Positions 1 through 5,969 of a stretch of 5,969 nucleotides of DNA are shown one piece after another. The first letter of the stretch is position 1; every line of letters begins with the position of its first letter. The stretch covers positions 10,184-16,152 of the forward strand of contig DOUV01000884.1 in assembly GCA_003520455.1 (NCBI GenBank), in the 5' to 3' direction. Source of the DNA: Chloroflexota bacterium. GTDB lineage: Bacteria > Chloroflexota > Anaerolineae > Ardenticatenales > Ardenticatenaceae. The notes under the pieces were generated by a model. It did not search any database, had not been told where the DNA came from, and saw only the letters and a list, made by a program, of their open reading frames with translations. The position numbers and the translations under genes are program-made.

Positions 1-16
1 GCCGTGCGCCCCTCCT

Positions 17-50
17 GTAGCGGCCTTGGGCGCGCTGAAGCGCGCACTAC
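17..50. repeat. GC-rich palindromic element, REP-like
   Basis: GCGCGC (30-35) and GCGCGC (40-45) form a 6-bp stem around a TGAA loop. GTAG (17-20) and CTAC (47-50) flank it as outer complementary arms. GTGCGC at 4-9 can alternatively pair with GCGCAC at 42-47. The compact, very GC-rich fold lies outside any recognisable gene and just before a second hairpin, which fits an intergenic dispersed palindrome or the 3' end of a transcript from the left. Only one copy is in the window, so calling it a dispersed repeat is inference. Confidence 0.4.
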
Positions 51-57
51 GAACCTG

Positions 58-80
58 AAAGCACCTTCACAAGGTGCTTT
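58..80. terminator. Hairpin, possible bidirectional terminator
   Basis: AAAGCACCTT (58-67) and AAGGTGCTTT (71-80) are perfect reverse complements around a CAC loop, giving a 10-bp stem. The stem begins with three A and ends with three T, so either strand would show a short U run after a stable hairpin. The T run is shorter than in a classic intrinsic terminator. No gene end is visible to the left, so the role is inferred from shape and from its position before a gene-free stretch. Confidence 0.5.
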
Positions 81-300
81 GCAATCGTCTCGGTGACTCC
101 TTGACCGGCGCTCTAGCGCGGGCTGCTGAAAAGTGGGGTGTGCAAGCTGCGATGCCACTCTGTTCGCGGGAGCACGAGAGACGAGACTGTGGCGGTTGTT
201 TTAATGTCGCGTGGCAAGCCGTGGGGCGACAGAAAGCAGGCTGGCAGACGGGTTGCAAGCCTCCTGATGCAAGGTTGGCAGAGGAGTACCTATCTTAGAG
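81..300. other. Intergenic stretch with no recognisable gene
   Basis: Reading frames crossing this stretch give short products of about 60-90 residues, rich in Trp, Cys, Arg and His, without domain-like patterning or a Shine-Dalgarno, and I do not regard them as genes. I saw no tRNA-like cloverleaf, transposon end or CRISPR-like repeat. A small dyad GCGCT/AGCGC occurs at 108-119, and the short words TGGCAGA and TGCAAG each appear twice within 240-290. None of these is strong enough to name. Confidence 0.5.
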
Positions 301-305
301 TCACA

Positions 306-334
306 TTGGCGGGGCCTCTGAGACGTGGTATACT
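306..334 (+). promoter_or_regulatory. Sigma70-like promoter for the DUF362 gene
   Basis: A -35 box TTGGCG (306-311, four of six consensus bases) is followed by a 17-base spacer and a -10 box TATACT (329-334, five of six). TG at 326-327 precedes the -10 with one base between, the extended -10 arrangement. Transcription would start near 341, giving a leader of roughly 80 bases before the ATG at 425. It is the best promoter match I found in the window. Confidence 0.65.
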
Positions 335-405
335 CTGTCCCATCTCCAACTGGCCTCTCGGCGCGGTACCCTATCCCGCACACGCGTTCGTGCCAACTGT
401 TGTGT

Positions 406-411
406 AAGGAG
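406..411 (+). promoter_or_regulatory. Shine-Dalgarno with long spacing, DUF362 gene
   Basis: AAGGAG is a strong Shine-Dalgarno core but lies 13 bases before the ATG at 425, more than the usual 5-9. No ATG, GTG or TTG in the right frame lies between them, so ATG 425 remains the best start. The spacing may lower initiation efficiency. Confidence 0.55.
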
Positions 412-424
412 AACTTCTACTCCC

Positions 425-1654
425 ATGATTGATGCTCAGCGCTTTCCTGGACGCGGGCAGGTGGCGATCCTGCGCACCGCTCCCGCGACAGTTTTGGACG
501 ATTATCATCGCCTCATGAATTTGGCCGGGTATCAACAGAATCTGCCCAAGGATCATGAGACGATTCTGAAGATCAATATCTCCTGGCAACTCTGGTATCC
601 TGGCTGTTCCACGCCGCCCTGGCAGCTCGAGGGAGTGACCAAGACCCTACTTCGAGACGGATACGGTAAAGAGTCACTGATTGCAGCCCACAACCGCACG
701 GTCGTCGTCAGTGCGAAGGAAGGTGAGGTCAATAATCGGCACAAGGCTGTGGTGGACAAGTACGCGCTGCGCAACGTCCATATCTATGAGCCTGAGATCG
801 AGTGGGTACGTTACGAGCCGAAGCGTAAATTTCTGGTGCTCGATGCGATCTACCCCGAGGGAGTCCACATCCCGCGGTTTTTCTACAATCGCAATATCAT
901 CCACCTGCCGCAGACCAAGACCCACGTCTTCACGACGATGACGGGGGCGATGAAGAATGCCTTCGGCGGCCTGCTGAACGAGAGGCGCCACTGGACCCAC
1001 GCAGTGATCCACGAGACCCTGGTGGATCTCCTCCAGATTCAGCAAGATATCCACAGTGGCCTCTTCGCTGTCATGGATGGGACGCTGGCCGGCGATGGCC
1101 CGGGCCCGCGCGCGATGCGCCCCCACGTCAAGAACGTGATCCTCGCTTCGGCCGATCAGGTGGCGCTCGATGCCACCGCCGCACGGATCATGGGATTCGA
1201 TCCCATGAGTATCAAGTTCCTCCGGTTGGCCCATGAGCGTGGTCTCGGCGTGGCCGACCCGCGCGCGATCAAGATTGTGGGGGACGAGGCCACTGCGCGC
1301 GAGAATTGGCACTTCCGCGGCAATGAGAACACCTTCGCCAGTCGCGGTCAGAAGTTCATCTACCACGGTCCGCTGAAGCCGCTCGAGCCGATGCTGCTGC
1401 GCTCGCCGCTCACGCCGTGGAGCTACATCGCCTCGAATCTGTACCACAACACGTTCTGGTATCCCTTCGTGGGCTACCCGCGCGTGCAGCATATCCTGAA
1501 TAACACCGACTGGGGCGCCCTGCTGCGCACGTACGGCGACGCGCCGATCAATTCCGGCTACTCATCGAAGCTTCCCTTTGCTGGACTCATGGTGACCGGC
1601 GCCATGATGCTGGCCGGAACGCTTTGGGCACTCAATCTCCCGCGCCGTCTCTAG
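425..1654 (+). CDS. DUF362 family protein with C-terminal hydrophobic anchor
   Basis: This 409-residue protein resembles the DUF362 family (PF04015), whose biochemical role is not settled; some members carry ferredoxin-like 4Fe-4S domains. The family-like block spans about residues 160-260: LPQTKTH (161-167), GAMKNAFGGLLNERRHW (174-190), a helix HETLVDLLQIQQ (196-207), VMDGTLAGDGPGP (216-228), and ASADQVALDATAARIMGFDP (241-260). Likely important residues are K165, K177/N178, D218/G219 and D247. I see no CxxCxxC ferredoxin motif and only one Cys (C61), so iron-sulfur binding by this protein is unlikely. About residues 384-404 are hydrophobic and followed by PRRL, so the protein may be held to the membrane by its C-terminus with the bulk in the cytoplasm; no N-terminal signal peptide is seen. 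It has its own promoter, and a hairpin follows its stop codon, suggesting a single-gene transcript. The family call is firm; function is unknown. Confidence 0.87.
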   Translation: MIDAQRFPGRGQVAILRTAPATVLDDYHRLMNLAGYQQNLPKDHETILKINISWQLWYPGCSTPPWQLEGVTKTLLRDGYGKESLIAAHNRTVVVSAKEGEVNNRHKAVVDKYALRNVHIYEPEIEWVRYEPKRKFLVLDAIYPEGVHIPRFFYNRNIIHLPQTKTHVFTTMTGAMKNAFGGLLNERRHWTHAVIHETLVDLLQIQQDIHSGLFAVMDGTLAGDGPGPRAMRPHVKNVILASADQVALDATAARIMGFDPMSIKFLRLAHERGLGVADPRAIKIVGDEATARENWHFRGNENTFASRGQKFIYHGPLKPLEPMLLRSPLTPWSYIASNLYHNTFWYPFVGYPRVQHILNNTDWGALLRTYGDAPINSGYSSKLPFAGLMVTGAMMLAGTLWALNLPRRL

Positions 1655-1667
1655 TCTACGCTCCCAC

Positions 1668-1713
1668 GCGGGTGCCCAGACCAGTCACGTCACCCGCTGG
1701 TCCAGGCACCCGC
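1668..1713 (+). terminator. Two-part nested hairpin between DUF362 and kinase genes
   Basis: GCGGGTGCC (1668-1676) pairs perfectly with GGCACCCGC (1705-1713). Inside it, after a symmetric CA/CA internal loop, GACCAG (1679-1684) pairs with CTGGTC (1697-1702) around a 12-base loop. The 15 paired bases make this the strongest structure in the window. It begins 13 bases after the DUF362 stop codon, as expected for a terminator. Downstream, only a broken T-rich stretch (TCTTGAGACTTTT) follows, and it runs into the kinase ATG. It could be an intrinsic terminator, a translation-blocking structure or both. Confidence 0.6.
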
Positions 1714-1726
1714 TCTTGAGACTTTT

Positions 1727-3367
1727 ATGCAAGAGCGGCAGCCTCGCGCGCAAGATCAAACAGCCGTGATCGGTGAGCTCATCTTGATCGCTGACGACGA
1801 GCCGGATGTGCTCGAGGTGTCCCGCTACACACTCCAACTCGAAGGCTACCGTGTCCACGTCGCTCGTGACGGGCTGGAGGCGGTCGAGCGGGCGCGTCAC
1901 ACTCCGTTTGACCTCTTCCTCACTGACCTCAAGATGCCACGCCTCGGGGGGTTAGATGCCTTTCGGCGGATCCGGGAGTTCGAGCCGGCGATTGTGGGCG
2001 TGGCGATGACCGGTTACGGTACCATGACGACCGCCATCGAGGCCCTCAAGCTGGGCTTCAGTGAATTTGTCATCAAGCCCTTCACTCCCAAGGAGTTGTC
2101 GGCGGCAGTCTCTCGGGCGTTCGAGAAGGAGCGGCTTCGGCGCGAGAACGTGCGCCTTAAAGCCCTGATTCCGCTCTTCGAGTTGAGCCGCGCCTTCATG
2201 TCCACCACCGACGTCCAGCGCCTGCTTGATAAAGTGGCGCAGACCGGTCTGCGTGAGACCCACGCTGATCGGGCCGCTTGTCTACTCATCGAGCCCGGGA
2301 CGGACCGCTTCCGCCTGGCCGCGCGGGCCGGCAAGTCGCTCGATCCGTCGCTCTCTCCGGTGTGGGATCGGCTCGGCCGGCAGGTGGCGCGCACTCGCCA
2401 GCCTCTGGTGGTTGATCCCAATCGCAGTCCGGCATCCTTTCTCTTAGCGGGCGAGGCTCTTGAGACTGGGGTGATCGTCGCCCTGCCCCTGATCGTGCAA
2501 GATCGCATGATAGGTGTTCTCCTCCTGGGAAAGCCGTCAGGGGCCCCCCCGTTCAGCCAGAGCGACACCGAATTGCTGAGTGTCCTTGCGGGACAGGCTG
2601 CGGTCGCGATCGAGAATGCCACCCTCTTTCGCAAGATTCAGGATGCCTACCGCGAACTCGAAAAAACTGACCACCTCAAGAGCGAGTTTATCAACGTCGC
2701 GGCGCACGAGTTGCGCACCCCGCTCGCGTTGATTCTAGGCTACGCCGGGCTGCTGGAGGAGAGCGTTGAGGGTGAAGCCCGCGAATACCTGCAGGCTATT
2801 CTGCAGAGCGGCACGCGCCTGCGCACGATTGTGGATGACATGGTGAACCTTCGCTCCCTCGAGCTGAAGCAGGTTCGGTTGACCCGGCAGCCGATCTCAC
2901 TCGAGGAAGTCATCGCAGCAGCCGTCGACGCGTTTCAGCCCCTGGCCGCCAGCAAGCGCATCCGCCTGTACTGCGACGTTCCGGCTGAGTTGGCCCAAAT
3001 CGAGGCCGACCCTCAAAAGTTGGAGTTGATCCTGGGGAATCTGCTCTCGAATGCGATTAAGTTCACGCCGCCGGGCGGCGAAGTCGCGGTCATCGTGCGC
3101 TCAAGCGCAGAGCGTGAGTGTGATGACGTGGTCGTCCGAGTCCGCGATAGTGGCCCGGGCATTCCCCTCCCGGCACGCGAGCAGATTTTCGCGCGTTTCT
3201 ACCAGGTTGAAGAGTCGCTCACGCGCGCGCACAATGGAATCGGCCTCGGCCTGGCCATCGTCCGTGGCATGGTGGAGTTGCACGGTGGGCGCGTTTGGGT
3301 GGAAAGCGAGGTGGAGCAGGGAAGTACCTTTGCGTTCACGATTCCGCGGTCGCCAGCCGGAGGCTAA
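1727..3367 (+). CDS. Receiver-GAF-histidine kinase signalling protein
   Basis: This 546-residue cytoplasmic protein combines, in order, a receiver domain (about 17-130), a helical linker (about 131-160), a GAF sensor (about 160-300), a HisKA dimerisation domain (about 315-382) and a HATPase_c domain (about 425-540). The receiver has the acidic pair D23/D24, phospho-acceptor D67, T95 and K117-P118. The kinase has H327 in HELRTP, N442 and K445 in the N box, D474-G476-G478 in the G1 box, F488 in the F box and the [10 protein letters not shown]2 box at 504-512. All key residues are present, so it should be active. It likely senses a small ligand or redox signal through GAF and takes part in a phosphorelay through its own receiver; no transmembrane segment is present and no partner regulator lies in the window. 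The start is uncertain: ATG 1727 lacks a good Shine-Dalgarno and sits 13 bases after a hairpin, while GTG 1766 would give a shorter N-terminus (residue 14) right before the first receiver strand. Confidence 0.96.
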   Translation: MQERQPRAQDQTAVIGELILIADDEPDVLEVSRYTLQLEGYRVHVARDGLEAVERARHTPFDLFLTDLKMPRLGGLDAFRRIREFEPAIVGVAMTGYGTMTTAIEALKLGFSEFVIKPFTPKELSAAVSRAFEKERLRRENVRLKALIPLFELSRAFMSTTDVQRLLDKVAQTGLRETHADRAACLLIEPGTDRFRLAARAGKSLDPSLSPVWDRLGRQVARTRQPLVVDPNRSPASFLLAGEALETGVIVALPLIVQDRMIGVLLLGKPSGAPPFSQSDTELLSVLAGQAAVAIENATLFRKIQDAYRELEKTDHLKSEFINVAAHELRTPLALILGYAGLLEESVEGEAREYLQAILQSGTRLRTIVDDMVNLRSLELKQVRLTRQPISLEEVIAAAVDAFQPLAASKRIRLYCDVPAELAQIEADPQKLELILGNLLSNAIKFTPPGGEVAVIVRSSAERECDDVVVRVRDSGPGIPLPAREQIFARFYQVEESLTRAHNGIGLGLAIVRGMVELHGGRVWVESEVEQGSTFAFTIPRSPAGG

Positions 3368-3387
3368 CCGCGGTCCAGCCGTGGGTT
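3366..3387 (+). terminator. Weak hairpin at the kinase stop codon
   Basis: AACC (3366-3369) can pair with GGTT (3384-3387), and CGG (3371-3373) with CCG (3379-3381) around TCCAG. The stem is short, has unpaired bases and is not followed by a T run. It is the only fold I found directly after the kinase gene, and it may be chance. Confidence 0.15.
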
Positions 3388-3605
3388 CCGCTTAATCTCC
3401 GACTGATCCTTGCACAAGTTGCTGAAGAAGCGGCGTGGCCCGTGACTGCGATTCCGTCAAAGATCATGCATCACACATTGCGACACCCCGGATCGAAAGC
3501 CACGCATAGATCAGTCGCGTCCAGCGGTCAAACAGTTTGGAATGCGACGTCTCTGGCGCAGATCCATGATTGGGAACGAGAATAGTATCTGAACTGTTGT
3601 GCCAT

Positions 3606-3610
3606 AGGAG
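3606..3610 (+). promoter_or_regulatory. Shine-Dalgarno that decides the AAA+ start
   Basis: AGGAG ends two bases before GTG 3613 and five bases before ATG 3616, which are adjacent codons in the same frame. Two bases is too short for normal initiation, whereas five is acceptable, so ATG 3616 is preferred. Confidence 0.7.
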
Positions 3611-3615
3611 CAGTG

Positions 3616-4911
3616 ATGACCACCATCGCCCCCCTCATCGAAGATCTGCTCGAGCCCCGGACCGTAGAGGAGAGCGGTCTCAGCGTTGGCTTTCTGTCTG
3701 ACTTAGTGTTAAAAACCATCTACTCCACTGGGGAGCTCAGCGCGCAACAGATTGCCGAACAGACCAGGCTCTCCTTTATCGGCGTCCTCGAACCGGTTTT
3801 GGAGTTCCTCAAACGCGAGGAACTCGTGAGCATCACGGGAAGCATCGGCTTTGGCGAGCGAGGCTACCGGTACAGCATCTCACAAAAGGGGATCGTGCGC
3901 GTGCGCGAGGCATTGGAGCGCAGCCAGTACATCGGCCCGGCCCCCGTCACACTAGAGGCCTACCGGCGCGTGGTTCTCTCCCACTCACTGCAAAATGTGC
4001 GTGTGGGGCCAGAAGATGTGCGCCGCGCCCTGTCTCATCTCGTCCTGAGCCAGGAAATGCTCGACCGGATTGGCCCGGCGGTGAATTCGGCCCGCTCGCT
4101 CTTCCTCTACGGTTCACCTGGGAACGGCAAGACGACCATCGCCAGCGCGATCACGTCCATGCTCAAGGGAGATATCTCCGTACCCTACGCTGTGGCCATC
4201 GGCACCAACGTCATCCGAGTCTTCGATGCCCTGAACCATCACCCCATCGAGGAGAGCGAGAAGGCGACCGATACAGGCGGTCTGCGCGACCGGCGGCGGG
4301 ACCAGCGCTGGGTCAAGATCAGGCGTCCCATGATCATGGTCGGCGGCGAGTTGACCCTGGAGACTCTGGACCTGATCTTCGATCCGACCTCCAAAACGTA
4401 CGAAGCGCCGTTTCAGATGAAGGCCAACGGTGGGCTCTTCTTGATCGATGACTTCGGGCGCCAGCAAGTCCGGCCTCGGGATCTGCTCAACCGTTGGATT
4501 GTGCCGCTAGAGACCCGGGTTGATTTCTTGACACTTCAGACGGGCATGAAGATCGAGATTCCCTTCCAGGTCTTGATCGTCTTCAGTACCAACCTTGATC
4601 CGAAGGAATTGGTGGACGAGGCTTTCCTGCGCCGGATCCGGCACAAGCTCGAAGTTGGCAATCCGACTGATCGTGAGTACCATGAAATCTTCCAGCGAAT
4701 GTGCAAGCTACGCAAGATCGAGTACGATCAACCGGCCTTTATCTACCTCCTCAAGGAGCACTACATCAAACCCCGGCGTGAGCTGAAAGCCGTGCACCCG
4801 CGCGATATCCTGGATCAGATTATTGACATCGCCAACTATCGGGGCATCCGGCCGACGTTGAGTAAAGAGCTGATTGACCAGGCTTGCACCGCGTATTTCG
4901 TCGATTTGTAG
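3616..4911 (+). CDS. AAA+ ATPase with N-terminal winged-helix-like domain
   Basis: This protein of about 431 residues is an AAA+ ATPase; I do not recognise its exact family. Numbering from the alternative GTG at 3613, about residues 25-105 look like a winged helix: a helix-turn-helix-like stretch (ELSAQQIAEQTRLSF, 41-55), a following helix (PVLEFLKREELV) and a wing-like GERGYRYSISQKG. The ATPase core has Walker A GSPGNGKT (167-174), Walker B LFLIDDFG (275-282), a sensor-1-like Asn in FSTN (324-327) and an Arg-rich FLRRIRHK (338-345) where an arginine finger is expected. About 75 residues rich in charge separate the second core strand region (near 200) from Walker B, longer than in minimal AAA+ modules. 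A C-terminal helical lid follows (about 352-430). It probably remodels or assembles protein complexes, or acts on DNA through the winged helix. The next gene starts 32 bp downstream and is probably co-transcribed. The 245 bp upstream shows no convincing promoter. Confidence 0.88.
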   Translation: MTTIAPLIEDLLEPRTVEESGLSVGFLSDLVLKTIYSTGELSAQQIAEQTRLSFIGVLEPVLEFLKREELVSITGSIGFGERGYRYSISQKGIVRVREALERSQYIGPAPVTLEAYRRVVLSHSLQNVRVGPEDVRRALSHLVLSQEMLDRIGPAVNSARSLFLYGSPGNGKTTIASAITSMLKGDISVPYAVAIGTNVIRVFDALNHHPIEESEKATDTGGLRDRRRDQRWVKIRRPMIMVGGELTLETLDLIFDPTSKTYEAPFQMKANGGLFLIDDFGRQQVRPRDLLNRWIVPLETRVDFLTLQTGMKIEIPFQVLIVFSTNLDPKELVDEAFLRRIRHKLEVGNPTDREYHEIFQRMCKLRKIEYDQPAFIYLLKEHYIKPRRELKAVHPRDILDQIIDIANYRGIRPTLSKELIDQACTAYFVDL

Positions 4912-4931
4912 CGGTAGAGTCCAAAGTCGTT

Positions 4932-4937
4932 GAAAGG
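4932..4937 (+). promoter_or_regulatory. Shine-Dalgarno of the PilO-like/TPR gene
   Basis: GAAAGG lies six bases before ATG 4944 and within the 32-bp gap after the ATPase stop codon. It supports both the chosen start and independent translation initiation within a shared transcript. Confidence 0.6.
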
Positions 4938-4943
4938 TTGTTC

Positions 4944-5969
4944 ATGCAGCGCATCCCCTGGCGTGATGTCCGTGTGCCAGCCTTCGATCGCCGCAACTGG
5001 TTGCTTGCGACGGTGTTGGTCGGTGTCGTCACCTTGCTGCTCTTCACCGTCTTTGCGATTGATTTCAACCACCAACGTGCTCAGCAGCGGCGGCTTGAGG
5101 CTGAGTTGGAACGCAACGCCCTCTTCGTGGCGACCGCCCAGCCCGCGGCTACGGCAGTCGCCCAGCTCGAGATCCAGCTTGAGAATGCGCAGCGGCGCCT
5201 GGCTCAGGCCGAGGCCGCGTTGCCCGGGCCGGACCAACAGGTGGGCGTTGTCCAGCGGATTCTGGCTGCCGCCGACGTCAGTGGTGTGACCGTCAGCCAA
5301 CTCCAGGCGGCGGGCGAAGAGACCACTGGCGTCGTAACCACGCTACGCTATGAGTTTGCGGCCGAGGGCCCCATCCAGGCCTTGGGCGACTTTGCCGCGC
5401 GCCTCGAGCGCGAGGCCTTCCCGGCCGCCCGCCTGACCGCGGTGCGGATCAGCCAGCAGGACGATCATAACGTGCTATCGGGCACCCTTGTCATCTACGG
5501 CTCCAGCCTGACCGGTGGCATCCTGACGCTTCCAACTCAGGGTCCCGAAGAACGCGCGGCCGAACTGCGCGCCCAGCTCCAGGGCGCGCTCGATGATCAG
5601 GATTATGAGACGGCGCTGAGCCTTCTCACGCGCCTGCGGGCGCTCGAGCCCAACGCCCCCGATCTCGACGACCTGTTCTATACCACGTATGTGGCCTACG
5701 GCGAGTATCTCCTCGCCCTCAACCGCCCCGACCTGGCCGAAGAGCAGTTCACCGCAGCGCTCGAGATTCGCAGCGACGGCGAGGAGGCAGTGTTAGGGCT
5801 GCTCAAGGTGGCCGCCGCACGCACGCCAACCCCGCCGGTTGGGGGGACGGGGGTTGCACAGGTCGTGCCAACCGCGACACCGATTCCGGTCGCTACTGCG
5901 ACACCCCCCAGTGCCGTCGCCAGCGCAACGACGTTCCCGCCGACCGTCGTGCCGCCGCCGACCAACACG
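4944..5969 (+). CDS. Membrane-anchored PilO-like/TPR protein with Thr/Pro-rich tail (3' partial)
   Basis: The frame is open from ATG 4944 to the last base (342 codons) with no stop, so the C-terminus is missing. A short basic N-terminus precedes one transmembrane segment (about 19-39), placing the rest outside the cytoplasmic membrane. About 42-95 is an Ala/Gln/Glu/Arg-rich coiled coil. About 98-186 reads like the PilO or GspM fold: a helix (VVQRILAAADVSGVTVSQL), a strand pair (TTLRYEFAAEG), a second helix (IQALGDFAARLEREAF) and closing strands (RLTAVRIS, SGTLVIYGSSL). About 203-290 has paired TPR-like helices (DYETALSLLTRLRALEPNAPD; YGEYLLALNRPDLAEEQFTAALEI). From about 293 a Thr/Pro/Ala/Val-rich linker begins (for example TATPIPVATATPP) and runs off the window. 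PilO proteins couple inner-membrane and periplasmic parts of type IV pilus machines; that role is suggested here only by similarity of pattern. The neighbouring AAA+ ATPase is likely in the same operon. The fold call is moderate; the anchor and low-complexity tail are clear. Confidence 0.88.
   Translation, partial: MQRIPWRDVRVPAFDRRNWLLATVLVGVVTLLLFTVFAIDFNHQRAQQRRLEAELERNALFVATAQPAATAVAQLEIQLENAQRRLAQAEAALPGPDQQVGVVQRILAAADVSGVTVSQLQAAGEETTGVVTTLRYEFAAEGPIQALGDFAARLEREAFPAARLTAVRISQQDDHNVLSGTLVIYGSSLTGGILTLPTQGPEERAAELRAQLQGALDDQDYETALSLLTRLRALEPNAPDLDDLFYTTYVAYGEYLLALNRPDLAEEQFTAALEIRSDGEEAVLGLLKVAAARTPTPPVGGTGVAQVVPTATPIPVATATPPSAVASATTFPPTVVPPPTNT

Noticed and set aside
74..407. Short overlapping plus-strand frames before the DUF362 gene
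   Set aside because: Unusual Trp/Cys/Arg-rich composition, no Shine-Dalgarno, and the second one runs across the promoter and leader of the real gene.
674..1492. Long minus-strand open frame (272 codons) opposite the DUF362 gene
   Set aside because: It lies wholly inside a gene with recognisable family motifs. Its product is Arg/His/Val/Asp-rich with no domain pattern, typical of an antisense frame in GC-rich coding DNA.
2014..2634. Minus-strand open frame (206 codons) opposite the receiver-GAF region
   Set aside because: The product is Arg/Ser-rich and low in pattern, while the plus strand encodes clear receiver and GAF domains.
3529..3539. Palindrome CAAAC-A-GTTTG as an operator for the AAA+ gene
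   Set aside because: A 5-bp dyad with a 1-base centre is expected several times by chance in 6 kb, and no promoter could be placed beside it.
3463..3570. Imperfect inverted pair ATCATGCATC (3463-3472) and GATCCATGAT (3561-3570)
   Set aside because: Nine of ten bases match, but the arms are 88 bases apart in a gap with no other regulatory signal, so chance is a fair explanation.
3295..3585. Plus-strand 96-codon frame running from the end of the kinase gene into the gap
   Set aside because: It starts inside the kinase in another frame, has no supporting ribosome site, and its product shows no recognisable pattern.
3583..3588. TAGTAT as a -10 box for the AAA+ gene
   Set aside because: No acceptable -35 box lies 16-18 bases upstream, and the match to the -10 consensus is modest.
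5822..5855. G-rich run within the last gene as a G-quadruplex or hairpin signal
   Set aside because: It lies in the coding sequence at the start of the Pro-rich tail. CCAACC/GGTTGG can pair, but codon and composition bias explain the run.
5696..5968. Minus-strand 90-codon Gly/Val/Ala-rich frame at the right end
   Set aside because: It is the mirror of the Thr/Pro-rich repeat-like tail of the plus-strand gene and has no independent support.

Overview
The window carries four genes, all on the plus strand, at a visually high G+C content. The best guess is a Chloroflexota bacterium. This rests mainly on the last gene: an N-terminal membrane anchor, TPR-like helices and then a long Thr/Pro/Ala/Val low-complexity tail, a style common in that phylum. 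A soluble receiver-GAF-kinase protein fits but is not diagnostic. No rRNA, tRNA, transposase, phage gene or CRISPR array was found to confirm or contradict this.

Layout. Positions 1-80 look like the 3' flank of a gene outside the window: a GC-rich palindrome (about 17-50), then a perfect 10-bp hairpin (58-80). Positions 81-300 show no convincing gene. A good sigma70-like promoter (306-334) leads into a DUF362-family protein with a hydrophobic C-terminal segment (425-1654). A 72-bp gap containing a strong two-part hairpin separates it from a cytoplasmic receiver-GAF-histidine kinase protein (1727-3367). After a 245-bp gap without a clear promoter come an AAA+ ATPase with an N-terminal winged-helix-like domain (3616-4911) and, 32 bp later, a single-pass membrane protein (4944 to the window end, incomplete). 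The latter has a coiled coil, a PilO-like domain, TPR-like helices and a Thr/Pro-rich tail.

How they may work together. Only the last two genes look like an operon: same strand, short gap, own Shine-Dalgarno. A remodelling ATPase beside an envelope-spanning PilO-like/TPR protein suggests a surface-structure or secretion assembly locus of the type IV pilus or Tad kind. That is inference, because no pilin, secretion ATPase or prepilin peptidase lies in the window. The DUF362 protein and the kinase each seem to be separate transcription units. The points most worth following are the nested hairpin just before the kinase start, the unassigned AAA+/PilO-TPR pair, and a 10-base motif repeated just upstream of the Shine-Dalgarno of both the DUF362 and AAA+ genes.
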